This document shows, one piece after another, positions 12,535 to 35,525 of a stretch of DNA of 64,000 nucleotides. A model generated the notes under the pieces. That model did no database searches, was not told the DNA's origin, and saw only the letters and a list, made by a program, of their open reading frames with translations. Positions within the stretch are counted from its first letter, which is position 1, and every line of letters begins with the position of its first letter. Made by a program: the position numbers and the translations under genes. The stretch spans positions 42,975,648 through 43,039,647 of the forward strand of contig CM038221.1 of NCBI GenBank assembly GCA_021442155.1, read 5' to 3'. The DNA comes from Cymbidium sinense (Eukaryota; Streptophyta; Magnoliopsida; Asparagales; Orchidaceae).

Positions 12535-13610
12535 ATCGTTGATCTCTTAAATGCCTATTCTTTTTCTGTTGGGATACTGTTGTATCATCTTCTTATGTAT
12601 ACTTGCGTTTATTAGAAGTGTGTTCAAGCGGTCTTCTATATGTGCTGATGGCTTTGTTAGCAATAATATGTGCATATATTCAATGGATAAGATCAACATA
12701 AGAGTAAACTTATCTCTTGCATCAATGAAGAGTAAAAAAGGCCTTGGGCATAGCCCTTTGAAGAATTTTTTTATAAATTCAGGATCCACTTCTAGTATTT
12801 TGTGGGCTTAAAGGAGAATTTTTGACAGTACTTCTTGAGTGACCCTCCTTCATTCTAATGAATTTTTGAGAGATGGGAGGAGTTTTTAATAACCCTTCGG
12901 TTCGCAATAAATTGCTCCACAAAGAGTATGACATGTTTGTCAAAAGTGTGGATAATTTTACTTGAAAGAAAGTAGAATCAGGTGTGGGCTTGACTCTTGA
13001 GAGTGATAGCAAAAATTTGATAGAGGAGTGCATTAGTGGCTTGTTGAATGTCCATAATAGTTATGTAGTGATTGATTTCATCATAAGGGTTGAATATAGT
13101 TAATTTGTATTATGTTGAAATATGATATTGGAGGATTGTTTCGGCTAGTGATGACGACTCTTGATAGCTAGGTTGGAAAGAAAGATGATTTTTATCCTTT
13201 AGTGGAAATTCTTCTTGCATTAGACATTCTAGTTCATCATGTATAATGTGTCAGGGAGTGTTAAGATGATGAGGTTGGGCTAAATTCTTAGTAATTGCTT
13301 GTGAATTTGGAACATGTTGGGGCCATGTGAGATAGATAAGTGGAACTAATAGTGTTGAGAAGATCTACATCATGTTGTGATATTGGGGGAACTCCATTTT
13401 GATGGCAGGGGGCTGTATATTTGTATTTTTCAGGTTGAGTTCTTCTGACTGTTACTTGATCTTGCAAGAGATGAGTTCCCTTGTGCTACGTTAATACTGG
13501 CTATCGAGCTTCTCGTAGAAGTTGAATGATCTCATTCTGAGACTCCTCTTTTCTGTGGGCCCAGTCTTCTAGAGTCTGGTTTGACACACCCTCGCCCATG
13601 GGATAATGCC
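12535..13610 (-). pseudogene. Decayed Ty3/gypsy gag
   Basis: Reading the minus strand with frame changes and internal stops gives a run of plant Ty3/gypsy gag hallmarks. In order these are a polar N-terminal part with DWAHRKEESQNEIIQLLREA (about 13590-13530), an ITLKSQAHTWFY-like segment (about 13010-12970, with a stop before the W-F-Y), an FVEQFI motif, SSHLSKIHQNEGGSLKKY (about 12880-12830), and a final DPEFIKKFFKGLCPRPFLL (12790-12730). The family pattern is TLKG-A--W---L followed by F---F, then L---Q--GE-L--Y, then F--G. At least two frame changes and several stops rule out a functional protein. No protease, reverse transcriptase or integrase was recognised beside it, so the parent was truncated or carried gag only. 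The match to the Retrotrans_gag family is by eye. Confidence 0.7.
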
Positions 13611-13770
13611 TGTTAGTGAGAAAAGAGGCAAAAGCTTGGGTTCCCTTGATTTAAGGATTGATCTTAAGAGTGATGGGTGTTTGAACAGGAGGTTCCATTT
13701 TTGCAGGTAGTATGCTTATTTGGCCATATAGAATAAGTGTTTCATAGAGCTTATAATGGTGAGATTTGTT

Positions 13771-13790
13771 TTCACAGACAACGCTAATTT
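13771..13790 (-). other. PBS-like site of the minus-strand retroelement
   Basis: On the minus strand this reads aaattagcgttgtctgtgaa. It resembles the tggcgccgtctgtggga primer-binding neighbourhood of plant Ty3/gypsy TAT/Athila elements, with mismatches. It lies between the gag remnant and an LTR-like promoter segment, in the expected order for a minus-strand element. Confidence 0.45.
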
Positions 13791-14330
13791 GTTACTTTCC
13801 AGAAACTTCTCAACGCTGAAAAAGAATTAGGTTTTACCTTACAAAAATAACTTCCATACACAGATAGAGATAATAGATTTTTTTTAATGTGGAAAATCCT
13901 ATAAGGGAGAAAACCACAGGGACTTGTTTAGACAAATAGTCCACTATATGATTGAAATTATAATGTTCCACCTTTCTTGTTATGGAGAATGTGACATTAT
14001 AAGTTGGGAAATTCTGGCAGCAACAATTTGGAAAAAGTAAACAGACTACAATAGTCTCTGATTGTAATCGACGATGGCTACAAGCATTTTTTGTAACTTC
14101 AAATTTAGCTCTCAGCTCAATCTTCTTCTTGAAGGTAAAAATGAAGCCTATTTATAATATTTAAGGGAAGGATATTTTGGTAAATTTAGCTAGAATGTCA
14201 AAACACTCTATTAGATGGTCCTTATCAATTTTGTTGATCATGATATTTTCTTACAACATTTAAGTGTCTTAATAAACTTAAAATTGAGTGATATTTGACT
14301 TATTGGATTCGTTTCGTTAAGTCGTTCGAT
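13791..14330 (-). mobile_element. LTR-like fragment with TATA box
   Basis: On the minus strand the segment has a TATA-type promoter, tataaatagg (14156-14147), followed by about 360 bases leading into the PBS-like site at 13771-13790 and then the gag remnant. That is the normal U3/R/U5-PBS-gag order of an LTR retrotransposon read right to left. The outer (right) LTR boundary is unclear. It may end here or run on into copy B. Confidence 0.45.
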
Positions 14331-14360
14331 TTGATTATAAATATATTGTATTTAGAGATT

Positions 14361-14558
14361 GTTCAACCTTTAAATTAATATATTGAATTTCTACTTATAT
14401 TTCTGAGTCTTGGTTTGAGCTCATTTATATTCAAATTAATTCTCTTTTAATGTTGATGGGTTCAACCTTTAAATTAATATATTGAATTTCTACTTATATT
14501 TCTGAGTCTTGGTTTGAGCTCATTTATATTCAAATTAATTCTCTTTTAATGTTGATGG
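14361..14558. repeat. Perfect 99-bp tandem duplication
   Basis: Bases 14361-14459 and 14460-14558 read identically, both starting gttcaacctttaaatt and ending aatgttgatgg. Identity in otherwise decayed sequence means a very recent duplication or an assembly artefact. Confidence 0.95.
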
Positions 14559-17500
14559 GTTCATCTCGTCGATACGTTTAATTCAACTATAAATATTTTA
14601 TAATTAGAGTTTAGATGATTTCAAATTTAATTTTCGAAGATTCTAACACATTACCTCGATATTCATGCTCCGATTTGTTAGAATTTTGCGTAATATATCA
14701 ATTCAAAATGCTCTTTTATTTGAAAAAGTTGACTCATTGGTCATCAACAAGAGTTTCAAAATATAACACTTCCTGTGTATCTTTCTTTATTTATTTATGG
14801 CAAGTGTTATTTTAGATTAAGCATATGATATATTTTTAAATATATTAGGATGTCTTGATAAAATTTTGATCAGGATGGATATGAAAATAATTAGATTTGC
14901 TTTGAGATATATACAATATATAAGAAATCAATAAAAATTTGTATTACAGTTATTTCAAAGTAAATTCAATGGTTATGCGACCCATCTTAACAAAAAAAGG
15001 CATTGAAAATTCGTACTTGACTTCTCATTAGAGGGAGTTTTGTGTAAATGTCGGTTAATTTTTTGAAAGGCAGATGAATTTTGTAGATAAGGTATTACCG
15101 GGAGATTTTGCTCTCATTTTGCAAGTATTTTAGCTCTAGTTTCAAGATTCTTATAGATGTAAACACCTATCGTTAATTACTCCTAGTGAGGAGAAAGAAC
15201 TTTTGATCAAAGCTAATCAGTAGGTTATTAAGTGCTTAACAGATAGTAACAATAGTTTATATTTGAAAATTTGAAAATTGCCATCATTAACTTAAAATGG
15301 ATGGTAGGAAAAGGTAATGAGCTTGATCAAGATCACATGATTTTGTCGTCTGAGCTATCATGCTCTCTGGTTTACTTAGTTAGATGAGATAGTTGTTCCA
15401 ACTTCTTTGAAGGATTCATGTTTGCTGTCATGAGATGTTTATTCAATGAAATCTTGTAGACTTAGGGTGTATATATGCTAATCTTAGCTAACATAGGGTA
15501 TTATGTTCTATCAGATGCATTTTATAGTTTACAACTTAAGGAGCAAAGTCATTAGGGAACATACATACGATCGTCGTTACCTGAATTTAATGGTATTATA
15601 TTGTAGTAAATCACTCAGTTAGAGGGCTTTGGTAGTTATCACAATTTTTTATGATGTCATTTGAAGGCAAAACCATACGGATAAATGATATTGGTCTACG
15701 CTCTTACTAGCGTGAGGCTATTTAATAGTGAATATATAGATGCACTTGATTTGATATTGATTCTATTGTGGATTAGAGTTTTTCTAGATTATTATTTCCA
15801 ACAATTAGTTACATATGAGTGGATGAATTTTACTTTAAGTATTTTAAAGATGAATTTTACCAATTAATATCTTTTAATTAAAATTCTTGATCATTTCAAA
15901 ATTGATTGAAAATTGAATTTGAATTGATTTGATGTTAAAGTTTTAGAAAGTCTATGATGGTAATGACTTTCCTCTGGTTGAAATTTATGATCAACACGAC
16001 CTTTAGCAGGGCGTAGATTATTTTTAGCATCCACACAATAATTCAATATTTATTTTTTGAGATTGACTCTTTTAGTTGATATCTTCTTTCAACATGACTA
16101 GTGTGGATTATTTAGTCATCCACACTGTAATTCAAGATTCTTATTTTGAGATTGACTCCTTCGATTTATATTTTTCTTCAACATGACTATTATCGGGGTG
16201 AATGATTATTAGATCAATCACATTTATATTTTGAAGAAGTTTGTTACTTGAAAATTATCAAAGCATTAGTCTTGTCAACTCCAGTCAGAAGGAGGAGGAT
16301 TGGACTAGTTAAATGGAGCTGTCTTGTTAACTCAAATCTTTGTGAGAGAGGAGTATCAGGCTGAGCATCACTTTAAAAGCAATTCTACGCATTGAAGAGC
16401 GTGCATTACTTTTTAAGATTTTGATTTTGTAAGATTGCTCATGTCTTCAAAAATAATTATTGATTAATAAAACATTAACATGCTTTTCAGAGTGGAGACA
16501 ATTCAAGTTGATTTTATATTTAGTATGCGCAATATTTCAGACATTGGGTTTAGGAGTCTAACATGTGTCAATGCATATATGTGCATTTAAAAAAAAATAC
16601 TTGCGTGTTCTGAGGCATTGAATTTAAATTCTAAAATTTGTCTCTTAATTCGTTTAAATCTTATTATTTAAATAATTTGCATGCATTTCGATGCTGTGAA
16701 CTTGAATTTAGGATTGCTCATGATGCATGTACTAATTCATTTGAATTAGAAATTTTGATTGTTCACACACTTTTTGATGCAATGAATTCTAATGCAAAAT
16801 CGCGTTGAGATTCTTGCAAAATTTGATCTTTTAAACTATTTGCATGCATTTTTGATATGACGGATTTCAATGCAAGGTTGCATCAAGATGGTGCAAGCTT
16901 CAATCTTTTAAGTTGCTTGCATCGATTTTAATGTGATATATTTCAATATAGTGTTGGCTTAAGATGCGTGCACGATTCACTTAATGTGATATATTTCATT
17001 TAATATAGCGCCCTACTTGTAAGAAAAATGTCTTGCATACATGCAAGATTACATTCAAAATGCTCATTAATGCCTTCGATTTGCATGTCCATTAGGTTTT
17101 GTATCTAGTGGCATAAGACATTTTGACTCTTGTTCATTCATTTAAAGTAATACTTATTTATCTTGCATTTAGTTCATTGAATTCTTGAGCTTCAATGGAA
17201 TTTGGTTTATGTTCGTTGACGAGCTTGTTAACTCATTGCAAATTCTTTTAGTTTATTTTAATTTTATTGATACATGATGTAACACTATCAAATCATTCAT
17301 TGAGAAGCTTTATGCTCATCGATGAACTACCTAGCTTCATTATAAGCCTCTTGTAAATTTCATTTTTTATTCTAGCTTGAAGATAAGCATTCAAATAGAT
17401 TGCAAATCCTATCTACATCGGTTCGAAGTTCAAATACAAGATCGAAATATTTTTTGAAACATCATGTTTGTGTTCATTGATGAGGTTTTAGAGTTCATTG

Positions 17501-18360
17501 CAAGTCTCATATGTGTTCTTTGACTTGCTTCACTTTGTTCGAAGTGAATTATAATACAATCTAGTATTCATTAAAAGGTTCTGTTTGTGCTCATTGATGG
17601 ACTGTTGAATTTACTACAAGTCTTGTTCAAATTTCATTTTTGTTTGAAGGCTAGCTTTCTAGCATACCATTATTCTTTTGCAATTCAATTCTATGTTCCA
17701 ATGCAAGATACAATAATCCAGATTTTCTTTGAAAGGGCGCATGTGCTCGTAGGTAATTGTCGAGTTCATCAAAAGTTCCATATAAACTTTGTTTAAATTT
17801 TGTTTCATTAAAAGATAGACTTTCTTGTTCACTATGGATTTCATTCGTGCTAGTTAATGATCTCTCGAGTCCCCTATTGTTAAATTTTATATTTGTATGA
17901 TTTTATGTCCAATCCAGGTTGTTGAATTTAATTTATTATATATCTTCTTTTAACCCCTTTTATTTTAACTTTTATTTTTCACTTTTATCGCATTATTGAG
18001 TTGTGGATGAGTCTTTTTTTAAGTTTTTTTGCAAGTTTGTTCACCCAAAATTTTATTAGCATCCCGGTGTTACCCTCACGTGGGGCTACATTGAGGTTGT
18101 TCAGTCTTTCTGTCAATTTTATTGAGCATAACGGTCAATATCTTGCGATAGTGTAATTGTGATTTTCTAACTCATTAGCTCTTATAATTGTATCTTCAAA
18201 TACCTACATAAAACAAAATAGATTTTTTTTGCACATTCAATCTTTTTTTTTGTTTTTCTTTCATAAGAAGCCATTGTTGACTTGTTGTAATGAACAGGAG
18301 ACGATGAAATTTTTTGGACAGAGTTGAATAAAAGTTTTTTGTTTTTTCAGATTTTCTATA

Positions 18361-18950
18361 GATAGAAATAAAGGTTGGTCGGTGAGTAAGTTTGAGTCGA
18401 GGAATGTGGTTGGGGGATGTGTGGTTTGAAATGGAGCAAGAGGGAGTTTTGGCTGTTGGAGTGGGTCGTTGTTGTGTCTTGTTGTGCAGGATCAGAGAGA
18501 CGAGAGGTAAGTGTGAGAGGGAGAGTAGTGCCAAGCCAAAAAAATTGGAGATTTGCATGCAGGTTGTAGTGTGATGGGGAGAGAGAGTGAGCTGATGTCG
18601 GCAATGGAGTCATGCGGTTTGAAACAAAGCAGGAGGAGAGCTTGAGGTTTAGGGGAGGCTTGCATGGTGGAGCTGGGCTTGAGTAGGCCGAGAGGAGGTA
18701 GGGGAGGATTGGGAAGCGAAGGAGATTTGCATATCAGAAATTGTAAGGGAAGGGCTGCTTGTGTGTCGTAGGAGAAGAAGAGAGGGTTCAAAGTTGGGAG
18801 GTGTGTGTTGGAGTTTCAGGTGACTAAGGATCGAGAGAGTGGAAGGGATATGGATTGCATGGGTTACTATGGACGGAGGAGAGGAGAAGTTAGGAGAAGC
18901 TGAGTAATGAGAATGATGATAGAGCAGAACAAAACAAACAATAAAAAACA
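18361..18950. repeat. Purine-rich (GGAG/GAGA) block of copy B
   Basis: The plus strand is dense in G and A (gggagagagagtgagctg, ggaggagagcttgagg). The minus strand therefore shows overlapping Pro/Ser/Leu-rich open frames (18196-18951) without recognisable domains. Copies A (10120-10350) and C (about 30600-30700) have matching purine-rich blocks, which points to repeat sequence and not a gene. Confidence 0.55.
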
Positions 18951-19023
18951 TTCAATTATTTTTAAGTTGGCCCACATGAATGATGAGAGAGGCATGGGTG
19001 TGGATATTAAAATTTTTTTTAGA

Positions 19024-19263
19024 GGAATTTACATACATACCACACAATTCTTATGTATTTATATATCTAACTCTTAAACTTTATTTTTTACATATATTAC
19101 ACTCAAATCTTCAATGTCACATCAAAAATACTATCATCACTCACTTTTTAAAAGTGAAATGTATCTTTTTAAGCATAGGAAAGTGTTAGATAAGTAAATA
19201 TTTAATTTTAGGCGTTATATATAAAAATACATAAGAATTGTGTGATATGTATGTAAATGTTCC
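19024..19263. mobile_element. MITE, family 1 copy 1
   Basis: A 240-bp element with long terminal inverted repeats: the left end GGAATTTACATACATACC pairs with the right end, which reads GGAACATTTACATACATA in reverse. The pairing continues through 'acacaattcttatgtattt'. Related copies lie at 26518-26776 and 33308-33519. A clean target duplication could not be fixed because both flanks are T-runs. Confidence 0.8.
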
Positions 19264-20539
19264 TTTTTTTAATAAGATTAGGGCAACAAAAATGGTAGGT
19301 TTGGAATAGGAATATATATTATATATAAAGATAATGTCATGAATTTTAAAATTTTGGTGGTAATTAGATAATTTAACTCTGATGATAACTTAACTTTTTT
19401 AGGTTACTTATCATATGGTTGTTAGATTAAAATTATGATGATTATTAAAATTTAAATTAAATTTTTTTTATTTAATCTAACCTAATTTAATTTTAGATAA
19501 CAAAAATTTTAAATTAGAGTCCTCTTAAAAAAATTTGATTGTTGTGAATTTCACCACTCACGCATCTTGATTTGTTGCAATCATCTCAATCATAGGCAAA
19601 CTTTTATTTAAATTTCACTAGTTCAGTAACTCAGATAATGTGGGTGTCTTTTCTAGTTATATTCGGCATTTCGGATGTATCGACATAGTCTATTTCGCAA
19701 ATTGACGTCATTTGAGTGATTTTGGCGTCAATTGGAGCATTTTAACTCTGATTTGTGTGGTGTCGCATTTGTGATTCTCCTTTTGGACCACATTCAATCT
19801 AATTGATTGTGAAGGGCCCCTTTTAGATAATCTCGATGTTTTGATGGCATTAGAGAAATCCGTTCACGAATGGAGGATGTTTTGATGATGTCGAGGCTTC
19901 CTGACTTTGATAGGCATGAAGATGAACCTACAATTTGTCTTTTCATCATGTGGCATTAGACGATGTGAGAAACCTCTCTTAGGCAATTTCAGCATTTCAA
20001 ACTCATCGACACAATCTATTTTGTGATCAGAGAACACTCACTGTGATTTTGCTGGCAATTGAGTTATTTCAAATTCAGTTTTTACGATGTCACATTCATT
20101 GTTAAATGATCTCAGCATATACAATCGATTCGACTAATAGAGCTTATATGATGGTAAACAGTGGTTAGGACATTTTGAGCTATTTTTTTTCTATTACGTG
20201 GATCAACATCTTTAAACTGGTTGTGAAGATAATTATTGTTTAAGATGTTCTCATCTAAAATGATGCTCCAAGAGAATTTATGTTTCAAATGATGGATGTT
20301 TTTAATGGAGAAAAAAAAATCTTTGATAGCGTGTAGCAGGCATTAGTGGAAAGCAATTCCAACAAGCATATAATTGACCATAAAGTAATTAAAAGAGTCT
20401 GATTTACAGCTGCAATATCTAAAAGTAGAAAGAGAAGGAGAGAACAAAATGTTTTATAATTGAAGCATTCACTTGTAGCCCTCTAGATAAAATTTGATGT
20501 GTTTGCAATGTTGCTACTGTGTGTGCGTCTAACTTACAT

Positions 20540-20563
20540 ATGCCTTATGAACCATATGCGTCA
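20540..20563 (+). CDS. Candidate first coding exon of the EMSY-LIKE gene (weak)
   Basis: ATG at 20540 opens a short frame reading MPYEPYAS. EMSY-LIKE proteins commonly start with a short exon encoding M-x-YEPYDSSG just before TDDDLPP, and the next exon here begins exactly at that TDDDLPP. The position, about 1 kb upstream, is right. However the exon should end in phase 1 before a GT donor, and here the sequence after TCA is GTGTTAG, which would splice out of frame. Either the true first exon lies elsewhere, the donor differs, or this exon has decayed by small deletions. Chance resemblance is also possible. Confidence 0.25.
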
Positions 20564-21588
20564 GTGTTAGTTTACATAAAAAGTTGACCAATTTTGTCCA
20601 TTAGAGTTTCAAAATTTTGCACTTGTTAATTTTTTTAATATTTGCAACTGCAACTCTAGACCAATTTTTAATATTTTTTTAATATTTTGTCCATTAAGTA
20701 TTTTCATACATGCATGGAGTTTCTTTGTAGATCAACTTCTTCGAACTGCATGGTAGGATATTGTCTTTAAATGTTTTCTAGAACCACACCAAGAGAATAC
20801 ATTCATTCTGATAGATGGATGGTTTTATGAAGAATACTGAAATTCATGGGACTGAAAGATAAAATATTTTATTTACGTTCTGTGCACTGCACATTTCTCC
20901 AGTTGTATCATCTTAATACTTACATGACAAAATTATTTATTTTTGTTTTAGTTATTTGAGTTTGCATTTGAAGGTCTTTTGATGTGTTCTCTTAATAGGC
21001 CGTATCTATAATTTTTCATCATCATCTATAGTTTGAGGCTGTCAAGTGAGTAAAACCTCTTGCTAAACTTTGTTTTTCTTTCTTTGTTCAGTTAAAGGTT
21101 AGGTAATTTGTGTCTTGCACAGTGTATTATGTACTACGATGTACTTTTATATTTACCTGTATCTGAGGAATTAGTTGTGGTATTAGATGCATTTTGTGAT
21201 GGTGCCACACAGCCATAATGCGTTTGAGCTTGTATGATATCAGTCTTGTCCTATGATCTTTCATGTCACCTTGAAAATTTGTGATGAATCCCTTAGATCT
21301 TAAGTTTATAGACCGTATTACCATGGATCAAGTGCTTAAAAGCGAAAACTTCCAATATACGCCTTGCTGTGGGGCTGAAGTTTTTACTAACATATATGCC
21401 ATTATTTCAATGCACATTGTTAGCAATGTGCTGTGTTTATTGCACGTTTGTATCCATTGGCCGTGGATGAAAATAAATGCATTGCTTGATCCAATTGGTT
21501 GCTCCAATTCACAAGCATTGGCTTGTGTGACTGCTACCTTTTTATATCTTTTTGTTTGTCATTATAATACCATCACAATTACCTGCAG

Positions 21589-33871
<12,283 letters not shown>

Positions 33872-33872
<1 letters not shown>

Positions 33873-33895
33873 CCACCACCACCACCACCACCACC
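33872..33895. repeat. (ACC)8 microsatellite overlapping the stop codon
   Basis: Eight ACC units begin with the last base of the TGA stop at 33870-33872. The protein ends in a Gly-Gly-Gly run directly before it. A poly-A tract follows at 33903-33918. Confidence 0.95.
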
Positions 33896-34400
33896 TGTTA
33901 CACAAAAAAAAAAAAAAATGCAGCAGAGCACAATTTTTGGCTTCCAATTTAGTTAGATTGTGGAGACTTATCTCCCCTATTTATTTCTACTCCCCAAATG
34001 GAAAGTAGCAGCAGGTTCATATTTTGAATAGGGTTAGCTGAGAGGGTATAAAATCAATCTCTCTTAAACCATCCGTTTATTTCTATTTTTCTCTGTTCTT
34101 GCTTGCATCCAGCAGGATGTCCGGTGATGATGCATGCCTTTGTAAAGTAATCAAGTGAACATCTCCCGTGCCTTCTGTATATTCCAAGCTGGGTTTGTGG
34201 TTTCCAGTTTTTGGCTCTTTTTTTTTTTTTTCTCGGTAATTCGACCGTGTCTCCTTTTCTTATGTGAACCCTGTCATTGTGCGAGTGTTTAGGCTTTAGA
34301 ATGCTACAAACCTGTTTAAAGAAGATTGTATGTGAAAGAATATTTATCCGCCTCTCAGAAATGGGAGATGGTAATTAATGAAAGCTTTTGACGTGCATTT
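33873..34400 (+). other. Probable 3' untranslated region of the EMSY-LIKE gene
   Basis: Sequence after the stop is more balanced in composition than the surrounding repeats up to about 34340. No canonical AATAAA was seen in a convincing place; aatgaaag at about 34377 is a possible variant signal. The polyadenylation site is not determined. Confidence 0.4.
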
Positions 34401-34657
34401 CATGTGGCACCACTCATGGATAAATAGCAATTTTATGCCTTATTTAGGTCTGTTTGAGTCATGATATGAAAATATTATTATGGAGGTACTGCAGAATTTT
34501 TTTATTTATTTTGATAAGTTATGGTGGGTATTATAAATTCTTTTTTTATTTTGATAAATATTAATTTCTGACAATCATCAGATTTTATCAGGTGAGGTTT
34601 TAAAATATAAATTTTTATTGCACTTTAGATTGCAGGACTATCCCAAACTCAATCTTA

Positions 34658-35522
34658 GGCCTTATTTGATCAGATTTCTACTGTTTTACAATTTCTTTTT
34701 AAATGCCATTAATATATTTTTAAATTCATTTTGTTCTATCACTCATTTAAAAACATATCTTATAAACTTTTATTTCTTTTATTTTGAGTGGTAATTTTTA
34801 TATGATTTAACACTTTTTGTTTAAATAATGAGCCCTGGGGTTTGCTGTGAACAGTTTTTTAAGTTTTATTTTATTGATCTTTGTTAAATTTGTTTGTTTA
34901 TATAAATAGAGTTTTTGAGAGATTTTATGATGATGCTTTTATTGGTGTGTTGTAGTTGTGATGAAGTTATTTGATTTTTATATGATTTAACACTTTTTGT
35001 TTAAATAATCATTGCGGTCATGCCCGTGAGGCCATAATTATTTATCAAATTGATTTTAATTTTTGGTGAAGTTGTGCGGTAGAATGTTAAGAAGATATGA
35101 TGGAAGTCATGCAGGTCTCATAAAGCTAGGCACGTGTCTGGTTGTACAAGGCATAGAAAAGTATGGATATTTTGTTTCTGTTTGTTTGTTTCTCTGTTGT
35201 GTAATATAACTTAAATTTCTGCATTTAAAAAGTTTTATTATTTGATTTGTGGTATTTAAACTAGTGCCTTTTGAGAGTATATTTAAAATATATTTTTTAA
35301 TTTAAATTTGGCGATTTTGAAATTCTTCACATTTGGATGATTTTTCAATACATTATTTAGGTTTTTAGTTTTTTCTGATTAAAGTTTAAAAAATATTTTT
35401 GTTTTCTTAAAATTTTGCTTTGTAAATAGAGTTTTAAACGTAGCTTCAAAAGCACTATTCAAACGATCAAAATTAAAAACGCCTCAAAAGTAAACGACAA
35501 AAAAGTCCTCCCAAATGAAGCC
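34658..35522. mobile_element. Harbinger/Tourist-like non-autonomous element
   Basis: The left end GGCCTTATTTG and the right end in reverse GGCTTCATTTG match at 9 of 11 positions. TTA flanks both sides (34655-34657 and 35523-35525). It is 865 bp, A+T-rich and non-coding, and contains an exact 36-bp direct repeat (34794-34829 and 34974-35009). It lies downstream of the EMSY-LIKE gene. Confidence 0.6.
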
Positions 35523-35525
35523 TTA

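Larger units (their letters stand above)
14990..20330. repeat. Long non-coding dispersed repeat, copy B
   Basis: It has the same block order as copy A. The leader 'cttttgatcaaagctaatc' (15200) is followed by the 'gattgactcctt' phrases (15950-16200), the ttgcatgcattt tandem block (16560-17060), a series of 'ttcattgatgag' phrases (17160-17850), a purine-rich block (18361-18950) and a tail with 'cgcatttgtgattctcctt' (19760) and 'cgttcacgaatgga' (19861). Its start, with ttctcattagagggagtttt, pairs with ctctcattgaaagggtttt of copy C. A MITE is nested at 19024-19263. A partial repeat of its last ~90 bases recurs at 20725-20815. No coding frame is supported. Confidence 0.6.

Noticed and set aside
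12547..13033. Two overlapping minus-strand frames as possible genes
   Set aside because: They are frame-shifted pieces of a gag pseudogene.
18196..18951. Several Pro/Ser/Leu-rich minus-strand frames resembling a gene
   Set aside because: They overlap in different frames over a purine-rich block that recurs in copies A and C; no domain, no splice structure.
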